Both the position numbers and the translations under genes were made by a program. 38,088 bases of DNA from Bacteroidaceae bacterium. Lineage in GTDB: Bacteria > Bacteroidota > Bacteroidia > Bacteroidales > Bacteroidaceae. The stretch covers positions 1-38,088 of the forward strand of contig JAFWXS010000048.1 in the NCBI GenBank assembly GCA_017517925.1. Direction: 5' to 3'. Below, in pieces: positions 8,482-16,640 of the stretch. The notes under the pieces were generated by a model that worked only from the letters and a program-made list of their open reading frames with translations, did not search any database and had not been told where the DNA came from. The stretch's first letter is position 1. Each line of letters begins with the position of its first letter.

Positions 8482-9642
8482 ATGAAGAAAGCTTTTTACG
8501 GAGCAATGTGTGCACTGGCACTGCTCAGCGCATGCTCACAGAAGCCGGCAGAGCCACTGTCGGGACTGAAGCCCGCTGACTTCCAATCGGAGCAACAAGG
8601 CAAGCAAACAGACCTCTACACCCTCACCAACAAGAACGGCATGGAGGTGTGCGTGACCAACTTTGGCGGACGTATCGTCTCCATCATGGTTCCCGACAAG
8701 GAGGGCAACATGCAAGACGCTATCATCGGATACTCCAACATCACAGACTATGCGACCAAGCCCAGCGACTTCGGAGCATCGGTAGGCCGCTATGCCAACC
8801 GTTTGGCTAACGGACAAATCACCATAGACGACGTGGTGTACGACCTGCCCAAAAACAACTTCGGGCACTGCCTCCACGGCGGTTGCACCCTGGAGCCCGC
8901 TCCCATGGGTTGGCAGAATCAGGTATACGATGTTGAGAAGGTGACCGACAACCAAATTGTACTCGTGATGCACAGCCCCGACGGCGAGGCAGGATTCCCC
9001 GGCAACGTAGTGGCCAAGACCACCTACACCCTGACCGACGACAACGCCATCGACATCGTGTGGACCGCAACCACAGACAAGAAGACAGTAATCAACCAGA
9101 CCAACCACTGCTACTTCAACCTCAACGGCGACCACCAGATGCCCATCACCAACCACCTGCTGCAGCTCAATGCCGACTACTACACTCCCGTAGACAGCAC
9201 CTATATGACTACCGGTGAGATTGCTCCCGTGACTGGCACTCCGATGGACTTCACCGCATTCAAGGAGGTAGGCACAGAGATTACCAACTTCGACTTCGAG
9301 CAGCTGAAGAACGGTAATGGCTACGACCACAACTGGGTACTCAACACCGAGGGCGACGACACGCAGGTGTGTGCCACACTGAAGAGCCCCGTAACAGGTA
9401 TCGTACTCGAAGTTTATACCAACGAACCTGGCATCCAGTTCTATTCAGGAAACTTCCTCGACGGCACCACATTGGGCAAGGATGGCAAGACCATCAACCA
9501 ACGCACCGGTATGTGTCTCGAAACACAGAAATACCCCGACACCCCCAACAAAAGCCACCTCGAAGGCTGGCCCTCAGCTACATTGGAGCCGGGACAGGAG
9601 TACTACAGCCACTGTGTGTACAAGTTCTCTGTTGAAAAATAA
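8482..9642 (+). CDS. Aldose 1-epimerase (mutarotase), predicted lipoprotein
   Basis: The 386-residue protein begins with a lipoprotein signal (LALLSAC, lipid Cys18), so it should be anchored in the envelope outside the cytoplasm. The mutarotase core follows: NFGGRIVSIMVPDK, SVGRYANRLANGQ, NFGHCLHGG, the catalytic His region NQTNHCYFNLNGD and the catalytic Glu region RTGMCLETQKYPD. It interconverts alpha and beta anomers of sugars, here probably L-arabinose before transport. It is the first gene of the arabinose operon, 46 bp ahead of the symporter. In Bacteroidota arabinose operons this gene has been called araM, but sequence alone only proves mutarotase. Confidence 0.93.
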   Translation: MKKAFYGAMCALALLSACSQKPAEPLSGLKPADFQSEQQGKQTDLYTLTNKNGMEVCVTNFGGRIVSIMVPDKEGNMQDAIIGYSNITDYATKPSDFGASVGRYANRLANGQITIDDVVYDLPKNNFGHCLHGGCTLEPAPMGWQNQVYDVEKVTDNQIVLVMHSPDGEAGFPGNVVAKTTYTLTDDNAIDIVWTATTDKKTVINQTNHCYFNLNGDHQMPITNHLLQLNADYYTPVDSTYMTTGEIAPVTGTPMDFTAFKEVGTEITNFDFEQLKNGNGYDHNWVLNTEGDDTQVCATLKSPVTGIVLEVYTNEPGIQFYSGNFLDGTTLGKDGKTINQRTGMCLETQKYPDTPNKSHLEGWPSATLEPGQEYYSHCVYKFSVEK

Positions 9643-9688
9643 TTCATAAAGCAATATACTAATCAAAAAAACAAACGAATAAAAGATT

Positions 9689-11449
9689 ATGGCATTATTA
9701 GACTGGATTGTCATTGGCCTATTTGCTATGGCCATGATATGGATTGTAGTGAGTGTGATGAGAAAGGAGAAGGACAACTCTTCTGACTATTTCTTGAGTG
9801 GACGTGATGCGACGTGGATTGCCATCGGTACCTACATCTTCGCCTCGAACATCGGTTCGGAACACCTTATCGGCTTGGCCGGCTCGGGCGCATCAAGCGG
9901 TATGGCTATGGCCCACTGGGAGATTCAGGGATGGATGATTCTTATCCTTGCTTGGGTGTTTGTTCCTTTCTATGAACGCAGTATGGTACTCACCATGCCT
10001 GAGTTCCTTGAAAAGCGCTTCAACAAGCAGTCACGCACCATCCTCACTTACATCTCGCTCATCAGCTATGTATTGACAAAAGTTGCCGTGACTGTATATG
10101 CCGGTGGTGTGGTATTCCAGCAGGTATTCGGTATTGAGTCTATCACCCTCTTCGGATGGACCATTGACTTTTTCTGGGTAGCAGCTATCGGACTCGTATT
10201 GCTGACTGCCGTATACACCATCCTCGGCGGTATGGAGTCGGTATTGAAGACTTCGGTATTGCAGACTCCCATTCTGCTCGTAGGTTCGGTAGTAATCCTC
10301 GTGCTCGGATTGAAGGAGCTCGGTGGCTGGGGCAACATGATGGAACTCTGCGACGTCACTCCCGCTTACGAAGGAGCACAGGGTACCATGATTCACCTCA
10401 TGCGCGGCAACAGCGACCCGCAGTATCCCTGGTTGGGCGCTTTGGTAGGTTCGGCAGTTATCGGTTTCTGGTACTGGTGTACCGACCAGTTCATCGTGCA
10501 GCGCGTACTCTCTGGTAAGAACGAGCGTGAGGCCCGCCGTGGTGCTATCTTCGGAGCCTACTTGAAGCTCCTCCCCGTATTCCTGTTCCTCATCCCCGGT
10601 ATGATTGCCTTCGCACTGGCTAAGGGTGCTCAGACTGGCGTATTGAACTCCGATTTGGCCAACGCCATGATGCCCGTACTCAACAATGGTGACGTAGCCT
10701 TCCCCCTCTTGGTAGCTAAATTACTTCCCGCCGGTTTCAAGGGCGTAGTAGTTTGCGGTATCCTCGCAGCCTTGATGTCTTCATTGGCATCGCTCTTCAA
10801 CTCTTCGGCCATGCTCTATACCATCGACGTATACAAGGTGAAGCACCCTGACCCCAATCCCGTGATTGCTGAGGACGGCCGCGTAACCGACTCTGAAGAG
10901 TATGGAAAGAAGCTTGTGAAGATTGGTCAGATTGCCACCGTCGTAATCGTAGCATTGGGTATCCTTTGGATCCCTGTGATGAAGAGCATCGGTGATGTGT
11001 TATACCTCTATCTGCAGGATGTACAGTCGGTGCTCGCACCGGGTATCGCAGCCGCCTTCCTCATGGGTATCTGTTGGAAGCGCGCTACGCCTAAGGGCGG
11101 TCAGTGGGCTTTGATCTCAGGTCTGGTCGTAGGCCTCACCCGTCTTGGAGCCAAGATTCTCTACACCTCAGGTGCTTCTTGGGTTCCCGAAGGTTGGTTC
11201 AAGGCTGTATTCTACGACTTCAACTGGCTTTACTTCTGCGGTTGCATGCTGGTATTCTGCTTGCTTGTTTGCTTCATTGTCAGTCTCTGCACTCAACCGA
11301 AGCCCGAGACAGAGATCAAGGGTCTTGTATTCGGCACCTCTACTCCCGAACAGAAGGCCGCTACCAAGCGCAGTTGGAACAAGTGGGATGTTATCCACAC
11401 CGTTATCATCCTCGGCATCACTGTGGCATTCTACATATACTTCTGGTAA
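9689..11449 (+). CDS. Sodium/sugar symporter (SSS/SGLT family), probable arabinose transporter
   Basis: The 586-residue protein has about 14 membrane segments and the solute:sodium symporter signatures: DYFLSGRDATWIAIGTYIFASNIGSEHLIGLAGSGA near the N-terminus and GFWYWCTDQFIVQRVLSGKNEREARRGAIFGAYLKL in the middle, both typical of the SGLT branch. It would carry L-arabinose across the inner membrane with sodium. Specificity is inferred from its place between the mutarotase and araR and from equivalent Bacteroidota operons. It ends 9 bp before the regulator gene, so both are on one mRNA. Confidence 0.93.
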   Translation: MALLDWIVIGLFAMAMIWIVVSVMRKEKDNSSDYFLSGRDATWIAIGTYIFASNIGSEHLIGLAGSGASSGMAMAHWEIQGWMILILAWVFVPFYERSMVLTMPEFLEKRFNKQSRTILTYISLISYVLTKVAVTVYAGGVVFQQVFGIESITLFGWTIDFFWVAAIGLVLLTAVYTILGGMESVLKTSVLQTPILLVGSVVILVLGLKELGGWGNMMELCDVTPAYEGAQGTMIHLMRGNSDPQYPWLGALVGSAVIGFWYWCTDQFIVQRVLSGKNEREARRGAIFGAYLKLLPVFLFLIPGMIAFALAKGAQTGVLNSDLANAMMPVLNNGDVAFPLLVAKLLPAGFKGVVVCGILAALMSSLASLFNSSAMLYTIDVYKVKHPDPNPVIAEDGRVTDSEEYGKKLVKIGQIATVVIVALGILWIPVMKSIGDVLYLYLQDVQSVLAPGIAAAFLMGICWKRATPKGGQWALISGLVVGLTRLGAKILYTSGASWVPEGWFKAVFYDFNWLYFCGCMLVFCLLVCFIVSLCTQPKPETEIKGLVFGTSTPEQKAATKRSWNKWDVIHTVIILGITVAFYIYFW

Positions 11450-11458
11450 TCCGCAGCC

Positions 11459-12136
11459 ATGTTTGAATACTATTCCCATCATCCACGGTTCTACGTTGCC
11501 GTCGACTGTATCATCTTCGGATTCAGCCAAGGGGAGCTTAGCCTCCTCTTGCTGAAGCGAAAGTTTGAACCAGGACAAGGCGAATGGTCGCTGATGGGCG
11601 GATTCGTACAGGAAGGAGAGAGTGTAGATGATGCGGCCAAGCGCGTGCTAACCGAGCTCACCGGACTCAACGATGTATATATGGAGCAAGTGGGCGTGTT
11701 TGGCGAAGTAGACCGCGACCCAGGCGAGCGTGTCATCTCTACGGCCTACTATGCACTTATCAACATCAACGAATACGATCGCCAGCTGGTAGAGGAGCAC
11801 AATGCCTATTGGATGAAGATAGACGAACTGCCCACCCTACTCTTCGACCATCAGGAGATGGTGGTAAAGGCACGTCAGTTGATGAAGACCCAATCGGCTA
11901 CAATGCCCATCGGTTTTAACTTGTTGCCCGAGCTCTTCACCTTAACACAATTGCAAAACCTCTACGAAGCCATCAACGGCAACACTGTGGACAAACGGAA
12001 CTTCAGAAAACGTGTAGCCGAGAATCCCTTCATCGTGAAGACTCCACTTGTCGATAAGAGCGGTTCGCGCCGCGGAGCCTCACTCTACAAGTTCAACGAA
12101 GAGGACTACAAGAAATCACTCAAGTTTAAATTGTAA
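11459..12136 (+). CDS. araR: AraR-like Nudix-family transcriptional regulator
   Basis: Residues 1-~145 form a Nudix fold and the remainder a winged-helix DNA-binding domain (TLTQLQNLYEAINGNTVDKRNFRKR), the NrtR/AraR arrangement. The Nudix box runs from Gly48 to Leu70 with Glu54, Arg62 and Glu66 kept, but two catalytic positions are changed (Val63 and Leu67 in place of Glu), so hydrolysis is unlikely. In Bacteroides thetaiotaomicron a regulator of this type is the L-arabinose-responsive repressor of the arabinose genes, and the operon context here is the same. It probably represses the operon containing it. The symbol rests on architecture and context; effector binding is not shown. Confidence 0.88.
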   Translation: MFEYYSHHPRFYVAVDCIIFGFSQGELSLLLLKRKFEPGQGEWSLMGGFVQEGESVDDAAKRVLTELTGLNDVYMEQVGVFGEVDRDPGERVISTAYYALININEYDRQLVEEHNAYWMKIDELPTLLFDHQEMVVKARQLMKTQSATMPIGFNLLPELFTLTQLQNLYEAINGNTVDKRNFRKRVAENPFIVKTPLVDKSGSRRGASLYKFNEEDYKKSLKFKL

Positions 12137-12157
12137 TACGCGCACGCGTACATTTTT
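12137..12157 (+). terminator. Short hairpin with T-run just after araR
   Basis: TACGCG-ca-CGCGTA begins at the base after the stop codon and is followed by CATTTTT. It could act as a partial terminator or mRNA processing stop inside the operon, lowering araDAB or protecting the upstream half. Confidence 0.4.
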
Positions 12158-12162
12158 AATAT

Positions 12163-12294
12163 GGAGATAAAAGGAGTTAAATGGAGATTAGAGGAGTTAA
12201 AAGCCAATAGTTTGTTCCGCAAAAAGGACATTTGGCCTTTATCTCGCCTAACGAGCGAAGCGAATGATATCTCCCTTTAACTACTTTAACTTCC
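12163..12294 (+). repeat. Intergenic inverted-repeat element, copy 1 (araR-araD)
   Basis: The araR-araD gap is filled by GGAGATAAAAGGAGTTAAA-type words on the left and their complements (CTCCCTTTAACTACTTTAAC) on the right, with a middle block containing TTGGCCTTTATCTC and GAGCGAAGCGA. The transcript can fold into one long imperfect hairpin. A related copy lies between araA and araB in the same orientation. Confidence 0.7.
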
Positions 12295-12311
12295 AACAAG
12301 AAACAACCATT

Positions 12312-13007
12312 ATGTTAGAAGAACTCAAACAAAAGGTATTCCAAGCCAACCTCGACCTCGTAAAGCAAGGTTTGGTTATATTCACTTGGGGCAACGTATC
12401 GGGCATCGACCGCGAAAAAGGGCTGGTAGTCATCAAACCCAGCGGAGTGAGCTACGATGACATGAAAGCCTCTGATATGGTAGTCGTGGACCTCCACACT
12501 GGCGCGGTGGTAGAGGGCGACCTCAACCCCTCATCAGACACTCCCACCCACCTCGTGCTCTACCGCGCCTTTCCCAACATCCAGGGCGTGGTACACACCC
12601 ACTCCACCTTTGCCACCGCATGGGCACAGGCCGGCAAGGACATCCCCAACATCGGCACTACACATGCCGACTACTTCTATCGTGAGATTCCCTGCACCGA
12701 GGCGATGACCAAGGAGGAGGTTGAGGGCGAGTACGAGTTGGAGACAGGCAACGTCATTGTGAAGCGCTTCGAAGGCATCAATCCCGACCACACTCCCGGT
12801 GTATTGGTAAAGAACCACGGTCCCTTCTCTTGGGGTACAAGTCCGGCCAATGCGGTATACAACGCCAAGGTGATGGAGCAATGCGCCAAGATGGCTTACA
12901 TCGCTTTCACGCTCAACCCCGAGACCACGATGAACCCACTCCTCATCGAAAAGCACTACAACCGCAAGCACGGTCCTAATGCTTATTATGGACAAAAGAA
13001 GAAATAA
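12312..13007 (+). CDS. araD: L-ribulose-5-phosphate 4-epimerase
   Basis: The enzyme converts L-ribulose 5-phosphate to D-xylulose 5-phosphate, the last step before the pentose phosphate pathway. From the ATG at 12312 it is 231 residues, equal to E. coli AraD; an in-frame ATG at 12264 lies in the repeat element and is rejected. Zinc ligands are at His95 and His97 ([13 protein letters not shown]) and His169 (KNHGPFSWG). [11 protein letters not shown] and [11 protein letters not shown] are the class II aldolase/epimerase signatures for phosphate and substrate. It is preceded by a hairpin-forming repeat and followed 39 bp later by araA. Confidence 0.95.
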   Translation: MLEELKQKVFQANLDLVKQGLVIFTWGNVSGIDREKGLVVIKPSGVSYDDMKASDMVVVDLHTGAVVEGDLNPSSDTPTHLVLYRAFPNIQGVVHTHSTFATAWAQAGKDIPNIGTTHADYFYREIPCTEAMTKEEVEGEYELETGNVIVKRFEGINPDHTPGVLVKNHGPFSWGTSPANAVYNAKVMEQCAKMAYIAFTLNPETTMNPLLIEKHYNRKHGPNAYYGQKKK

Positions 13008-13046
13008 CAATAACTTTTATTTAACAACCATTTAACTTTTAAGATT

Positions 13047-14591
13047 ATGGCAAACTTTTTTGAACAATATGAAATTTGGTGGGTCACCGGTGCCCAACTC
13101 CTCTACGGAGGCGAAACAGTAAAAATCGTTGACGGCCACTCCAAGGAGATGGTCGATGGCCTCAACAATAGCGGTATCATCCCCATCAAGGTAGTCTACA
13201 AGGGCACAGCCAACTCATCAAACGAGGTAGAAACTGTGATGAAGGCAGCCAACAATGATGACAAATGCGTAGGTATCATCACCTGGATGCACACCTTCTC
13301 ACCCGCCAAGATGTGGATCAAAGGCTTGCAGGCACTGCAGAAGCCGCTCCTCCACTTCCACACCCAGTATAACGCCGAGATTCCCTGGGAGACCATCGAT
13401 ATGGACTTCATGAACCTCAACCAGTCTGCCCACGGCGACATCGAGTTCGGTCATATCTGCACTCGCATGCGTGTACCCCGCAAGGTGGTTTGCGGCTATT
13501 GGAAGAGCCAAGAGGCCCAGAAGAAGATTGCCGTTTGGGCACGCGTAGCAGCCGGTGTCGCCGATGCCAAGAACACACGCTGCCTCATGTTCGGTATGAA
13601 TATGAACAACGTAGCCGTTACCGATGGTGATCGCGTAGAGTTCGAGCAGCGCTTGGGCTACCACGTTGACTACTACCCCGTTTCATCACTCATGGAGTAC
13701 CTCAAGAAGGTAACCGACGCCGAGGCCGACGCACTCGTAGAGGAGTACAAGAGCCTTTATGAAATCAAGATTGATGAGAGCGGCGAAGAGGTATATTGGG
13801 AGAAGGTAAAAAATGCCGCCAAGGCCGAGATTGCTTTGCGTCGCGTACTTGCCGACGAGGGTGCTACCGCCTTCACCACCAACTTTGACGACCTCGGCTG
13901 CGCCGACATAAACGATCCCAACTTCGTAGGTTTCGATCAGATTCCCGGCCTTGCTTCACAGCGTCTCATGGCCGAGGGTATCGGTTTCGGTGCCGAGGGT
14001 GACTGGAAGACCGCTTGCCTCTGCCGCACCCTTTGGGTTATCCAGCAGGGCATGCCTAAGGGTTGCTCATTCCTCGAGGACTACACCCTCAACTTCGCTG
14101 GCAACCAGTCTTCATGCCTCCAGAGCCACATGCTCGAGATCTGCCCCGATATCGCTGTAGAGGAGAAGCCCAAGCTCGAGGTACACTTCCTCGGCATCGG
14201 TATCCGCAAGCAGCAAACTGCCCGCCTTGTATTCACTTCTAAGACAGGTTACGGTATCAAGGCTACCATCGTAGACCTCGGCAACCGCTTCCGCCTCATC
14301 TCACAGGAGGTAGAGTGCATCGAGCCCAAGCCCATGCCCAACCTCCCCGTGGCATCAGCTCTGTGGATTCCCCAGCCCACCTTCGAGATTGGCGCAGGTG
14401 CATGGATTCTCGCTGGCGGCACACACCACAGCGCATTCTCATACGACATCAACGAGGAATATTGGGAAGACTTCGCTGAGATGACAGGTATCGAGTACGT
14501 GAAGATCAATAAGGACACCACCATCAGCTGCTTCAAGCAGGAGCTCCGCATGAACGAGGTGTACTACATGCTGAACGAGGCGCTGAGATAA
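13047..14591 (+). CDS. araA: L-arabinose isomerase
   Basis: The cytoplasmic, Mn-dependent enzyme isomerises L-arabinose to L-ribulose, the first catabolic step. The 514-residue length is normal for the family. The N-terminus FEQYEIWWVTGAQLLYGGE is the family signature. Metal-binding regions are recognisable: AEGIGFGAEGDWKTA (Glu), FLEDYTLNF (Glu), CLQSHMLEICP (His) and AGGTHHSAFS (His). It lies 39 bp after araD and is followed by a 252-bp gap with a repeat element before araB. Nothing suggests loss of activity. Confidence 0.97.
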   Translation: MANFFEQYEIWWVTGAQLLYGGETVKIVDGHSKEMVDGLNNSGIIPIKVVYKGTANSSNEVETVMKAANNDDKCVGIITWMHTFSPAKMWIKGLQALQKPLLHFHTQYNAEIPWETIDMDFMNLNQSAHGDIEFGHICTRMRVPRKVVCGYWKSQEAQKKIAVWARVAAGVADAKNTRCLMFGMNMNNVAVTDGDRVEFEQRLGYHVDYYPVSSLMEYLKKVTDAEADALVEEYKSLYEIKIDESGEEVYWEKVKNAAKAEIALRRVLADEGATAFTTNFDDLGCADINDPNFVGFDQIPGLASQRLMAEGIGFGAEGDWKTACLCRTLWVIQQGMPKGCSFLEDYTLNFAGNQSSCLQSHMLEICPDIAVEEKPKLEVHFLGIGIRKQQTARLVFTSKTGYGIKATIVDLGNRFRLISQEVECIEPKPMPNLPVASALWIPQPTFEIGAGAWILAGGTHHSAFSYDINEEYWEDFAEMTGIEYVKINKDTTISCFKQELRMNEVYYMLNEALR

Positions 14592-14607
14592 TAATTTAAG
14601 TATCTAA

Positions 14608-14825
14608 GGAGATAAAGGGAGTTAAATGCCAAATGTTTAGGAGATAAAGGAAGTTAAATGGAGGTAAATGGAGTTAAACGCCAAATGTTGCATCGCTGAC
14701 AAAACTATTGGCCTTTATCTCCCTAAAGAGCGAAGCGATAACTCCTTTTAAGTACCTTTAACTCCCTAAAAAAACAACTCCTCTACCCCTTTATAAGGTA
14801 TCTCCCTTTATCTCCTTTAACTCCT
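14608..14825 (+). repeat. Intergenic inverted-repeat element, copy 2 (araA-araB), expanded
   Basis: The element is built from the same GGAGATAAAGGGAGTTAAA words, with a partial internal duplication (GCCAAATGTT at two places), the shared block TTGGCCTTTATCTCC plus GAGCGAAGCGA, and complementary ACTCC/ATCTCC words on the right. It fills nearly the whole gap between araA and araB. No gene is visible in it. Confidence 0.7.
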
Positions 14826-14843
14826 ACAAATAAACTTACCACT

Positions 14844-16442
14844 ATGAGTTTAACTGCAAAACAAATCATTGAAGCAGGTAAAGCCATCCTCGGTATAGAG
14901 TTCGGCTCTACCCGTATAAAGGCTGTACTCATCGACGAGACAGGCAAGCCCATCGCCCAGGGCAGCCACACTTGGGAGAACCAGTTGGTCGACGGCTTGT
15001 GGACCTATAGCATCGATGCCATCTGGCACGGTTTGCAGGACTGCTATGCCGACCTCCGCAAGGATGTGGCAGTGCAATATGGCACTGAGATAGAGAGCCT
15101 CGCAGCCATCGGCTTCAGCGCCATGATGCACGGTTACATGGCCTTCGACAAGAACGAGCAGATACTCGTGCCCTTCCGCACCTGGCGCAACACCAACACG
15201 GGTGAGGCTGCTGCCGCATTATCTGAGTTGTTTGTATACAACATTCCTTTGCGCTGGAGCATCTCGCACCTCTACCAAGCCATCCTCAATGGCGAGGAGC
15301 ACGTGGGCGACATCGACTACCTCACCACCCTCGCCGGGTACGTACACTGGCAGGTGACGGGCAACAAGGTACTCGGCGTCGGCGATGCCTCAGGTATGAT
15401 ACCCGTCGACCCCAAGACGAAGAATTACTCGGCAGAGATGATAGAGAAGTTTGACCAGCTCGTGGCTCCCAAGGGCTACAGCTGGACGCTCACCGACATC
15501 CTCCCCAAGGTATTGGTAGCAGGTGAGAATGCCGGCTACCTCACCGAGGAGGGTGCCAAGAAGCTCGATCCCTCGGGTCACCTCAAGGCAGGCGTACCCG
15601 TATGTCCTCCCGAGGGCGACGCAGGCACCGGCATGGTAGCCACCAACGCTGTCAAGCAACGCACAGGTAATGTGTCGGCCGGCACCTCATCTTTCTCGAT
15701 GATTGTGTTGGAAAAGGACCTTACCAAACCCTACGAGATGATCGACATGGTGACCACCCCCGATGGCAGCCTCGTGGCCATGGTACACTGCAACAACTGC
15801 ACCTCAGACCTCAACGCCTGGGTCAACATCTTCAAGGAGTACCAGGAGCTGATGGGTATCCCCGTCGATATGAACGAGATTTTCGGCAAGCTCTACAACC
15901 ACGCCCTCACAGGCGATGCCGATTGTGGAGGCCTCATCTCGTACAACTACATCTCCGGCGAACCCATCACCGGTATGGAGGAGGGTCGTCCCCTGTTCGT
16001 ACGCTCGGCGGGCGACAAGTTCAACCTCGCCAACTTCATGCGTGCCCACCTGCATGCATCGGTCGGTGTGCTCAAGATAGGCAACGACATCCTGTTCAAC
16101 GAAGAGAAAATTCGTGTAGACCGTATCACCGGTCATGGCGGCCTCTTCAAGACCAAGGGCGTAGGCCAGCGCATCCTCGCAGCTGCTATCAACTCACCCA
16201 TCTCCGTGATGGAGACCGCAGGTGAAGGTGGTGCATGGGGTATGGCCCTACTCGGTGCCTTCTTGGTGAACAATACGGAAAAGCGCTCGCTCGAGGACTG
16301 GCTCGAAGAGGTCATCTTCGCTGGCAATACTGGTATAGAGATTGCTCCCACCGCCGAAGATGTAGCCGGATTCAATACCTACATCGAGAACTACAGGGCA
16401 TGCCTCCCCATTGAAGAAGCGGCCGCAAAGGTGAAACGTTAA
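14844..16442 (+). CDS. araB: FGGY-family carbohydrate kinase, probable L-ribulokinase
   Basis: The 532-residue protein is an FGGY kinase: [18 protein letters not shown] is the N-terminal phosphate loop, [14 protein letters not shown] follows, and [14 protein letters not shown] plus [22 protein letters not shown] form the second ATPase half. The family phosphorylates ketoses or polyols with ATP. Its position directly after araD and araA and the absence of any other ribulokinase candidate in the operon make L-ribulose the likely substrate. It looks distant from the classic E. coli AraB in its termini, fitting the separate Bacteroidota ribulokinase type. Last gene of the operon, followed by a 12-bp-stem hairpin. 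Confidence 0.88.
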   Translation: MSLTAKQIIEAGKAILGIEFGSTRIKAVLIDETGKPIAQGSHTWENQLVDGLWTYSIDAIWHGLQDCYADLRKDVAVQYGTEIESLAAIGFSAMMHGYMAFDKNEQILVPFRTWRNTNTGEAAAALSELFVYNIPLRWSISHLYQAILNGEEHVGDIDYLTTLAGYVHWQVTGNKVLGVGDASGMIPVDPKTKNYSAEMIEKFDQLVAPKGYSWTLTDILPKVLVAGENAGYLTEEGAKKLDPSGHLKAGVPVCPPEGDAGTGMVATNAVKQRTGNVSAGTSSFSMIVLEKDLTKPYEMIDMVTTPDGSLVAMVHCNNCTSDLNAWVNIFKEYQELMGIPVDMNEIFGKLYNHALTGDADCGGLISYNYISGEPITGMEEGRPLFVRSAGDKFNLANFMRAHLHASVGVLKIGNDILFNEEKIRVDRITGHGGLFKTKGVGQRILAAAINSPISVMETAGEGGAWGMALLGAFLVNNTEKRSLEDWLEEVIFAGNTGIEIAPTAEDVAGFNTYIENYRACLPIEEAAAKVKR

Positions 16443-16528
16443 ATAAGGAACGTTGAACGAAGAACAATATTTCGTCTGTAATCGTAACCAAATTTCGTTA
16501 ATCGTTCAACCACACAGTACGTACAGCG

Positions 16529-16570
16529 AAAGCCGCAGATGCAGTCGTCAAGACTCGTATCTGCGGCTTT
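16529..16570. terminator. Terminator after araB
   Basis: AAAGCCGCAGAT (16529-16540) pairs perfectly with ATCTGCGGCTTT (16559-16570), giving a 12-bp stem with T/A flanks on both sides. It can serve both araB and the convergent hybrid-sensor gene. Confidence 0.75.
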
Positions 16571-16613
16571 ATTAATACCGTCCACGTGTAGCGCGTAATG
16601 CGATGTGAAATTA

Positions 16614-16637
16614 TACGAGTGTTCATTTACACTCGTA
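16614..16637. terminator. Second inverted repeat between araB and the hybrid sensor
   Basis: TACGAGTGT and ACACTCGTA flank a 6-nt loop. It lies directly beyond the hybrid-sensor stop codon and may terminate that gene, or be a protein-binding site because its right half resembles sequence at the arabinose promoter. Confidence 0.5.
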
Positions 16638-16640
16638 ATA

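Noticed and set aside
12264-12311. Earlier ATG for araD
   Set aside because: It lies in the repeat element and would add 16 residues; the start at 12312 gives 231 residues with His95 and His97 in E. coli register.
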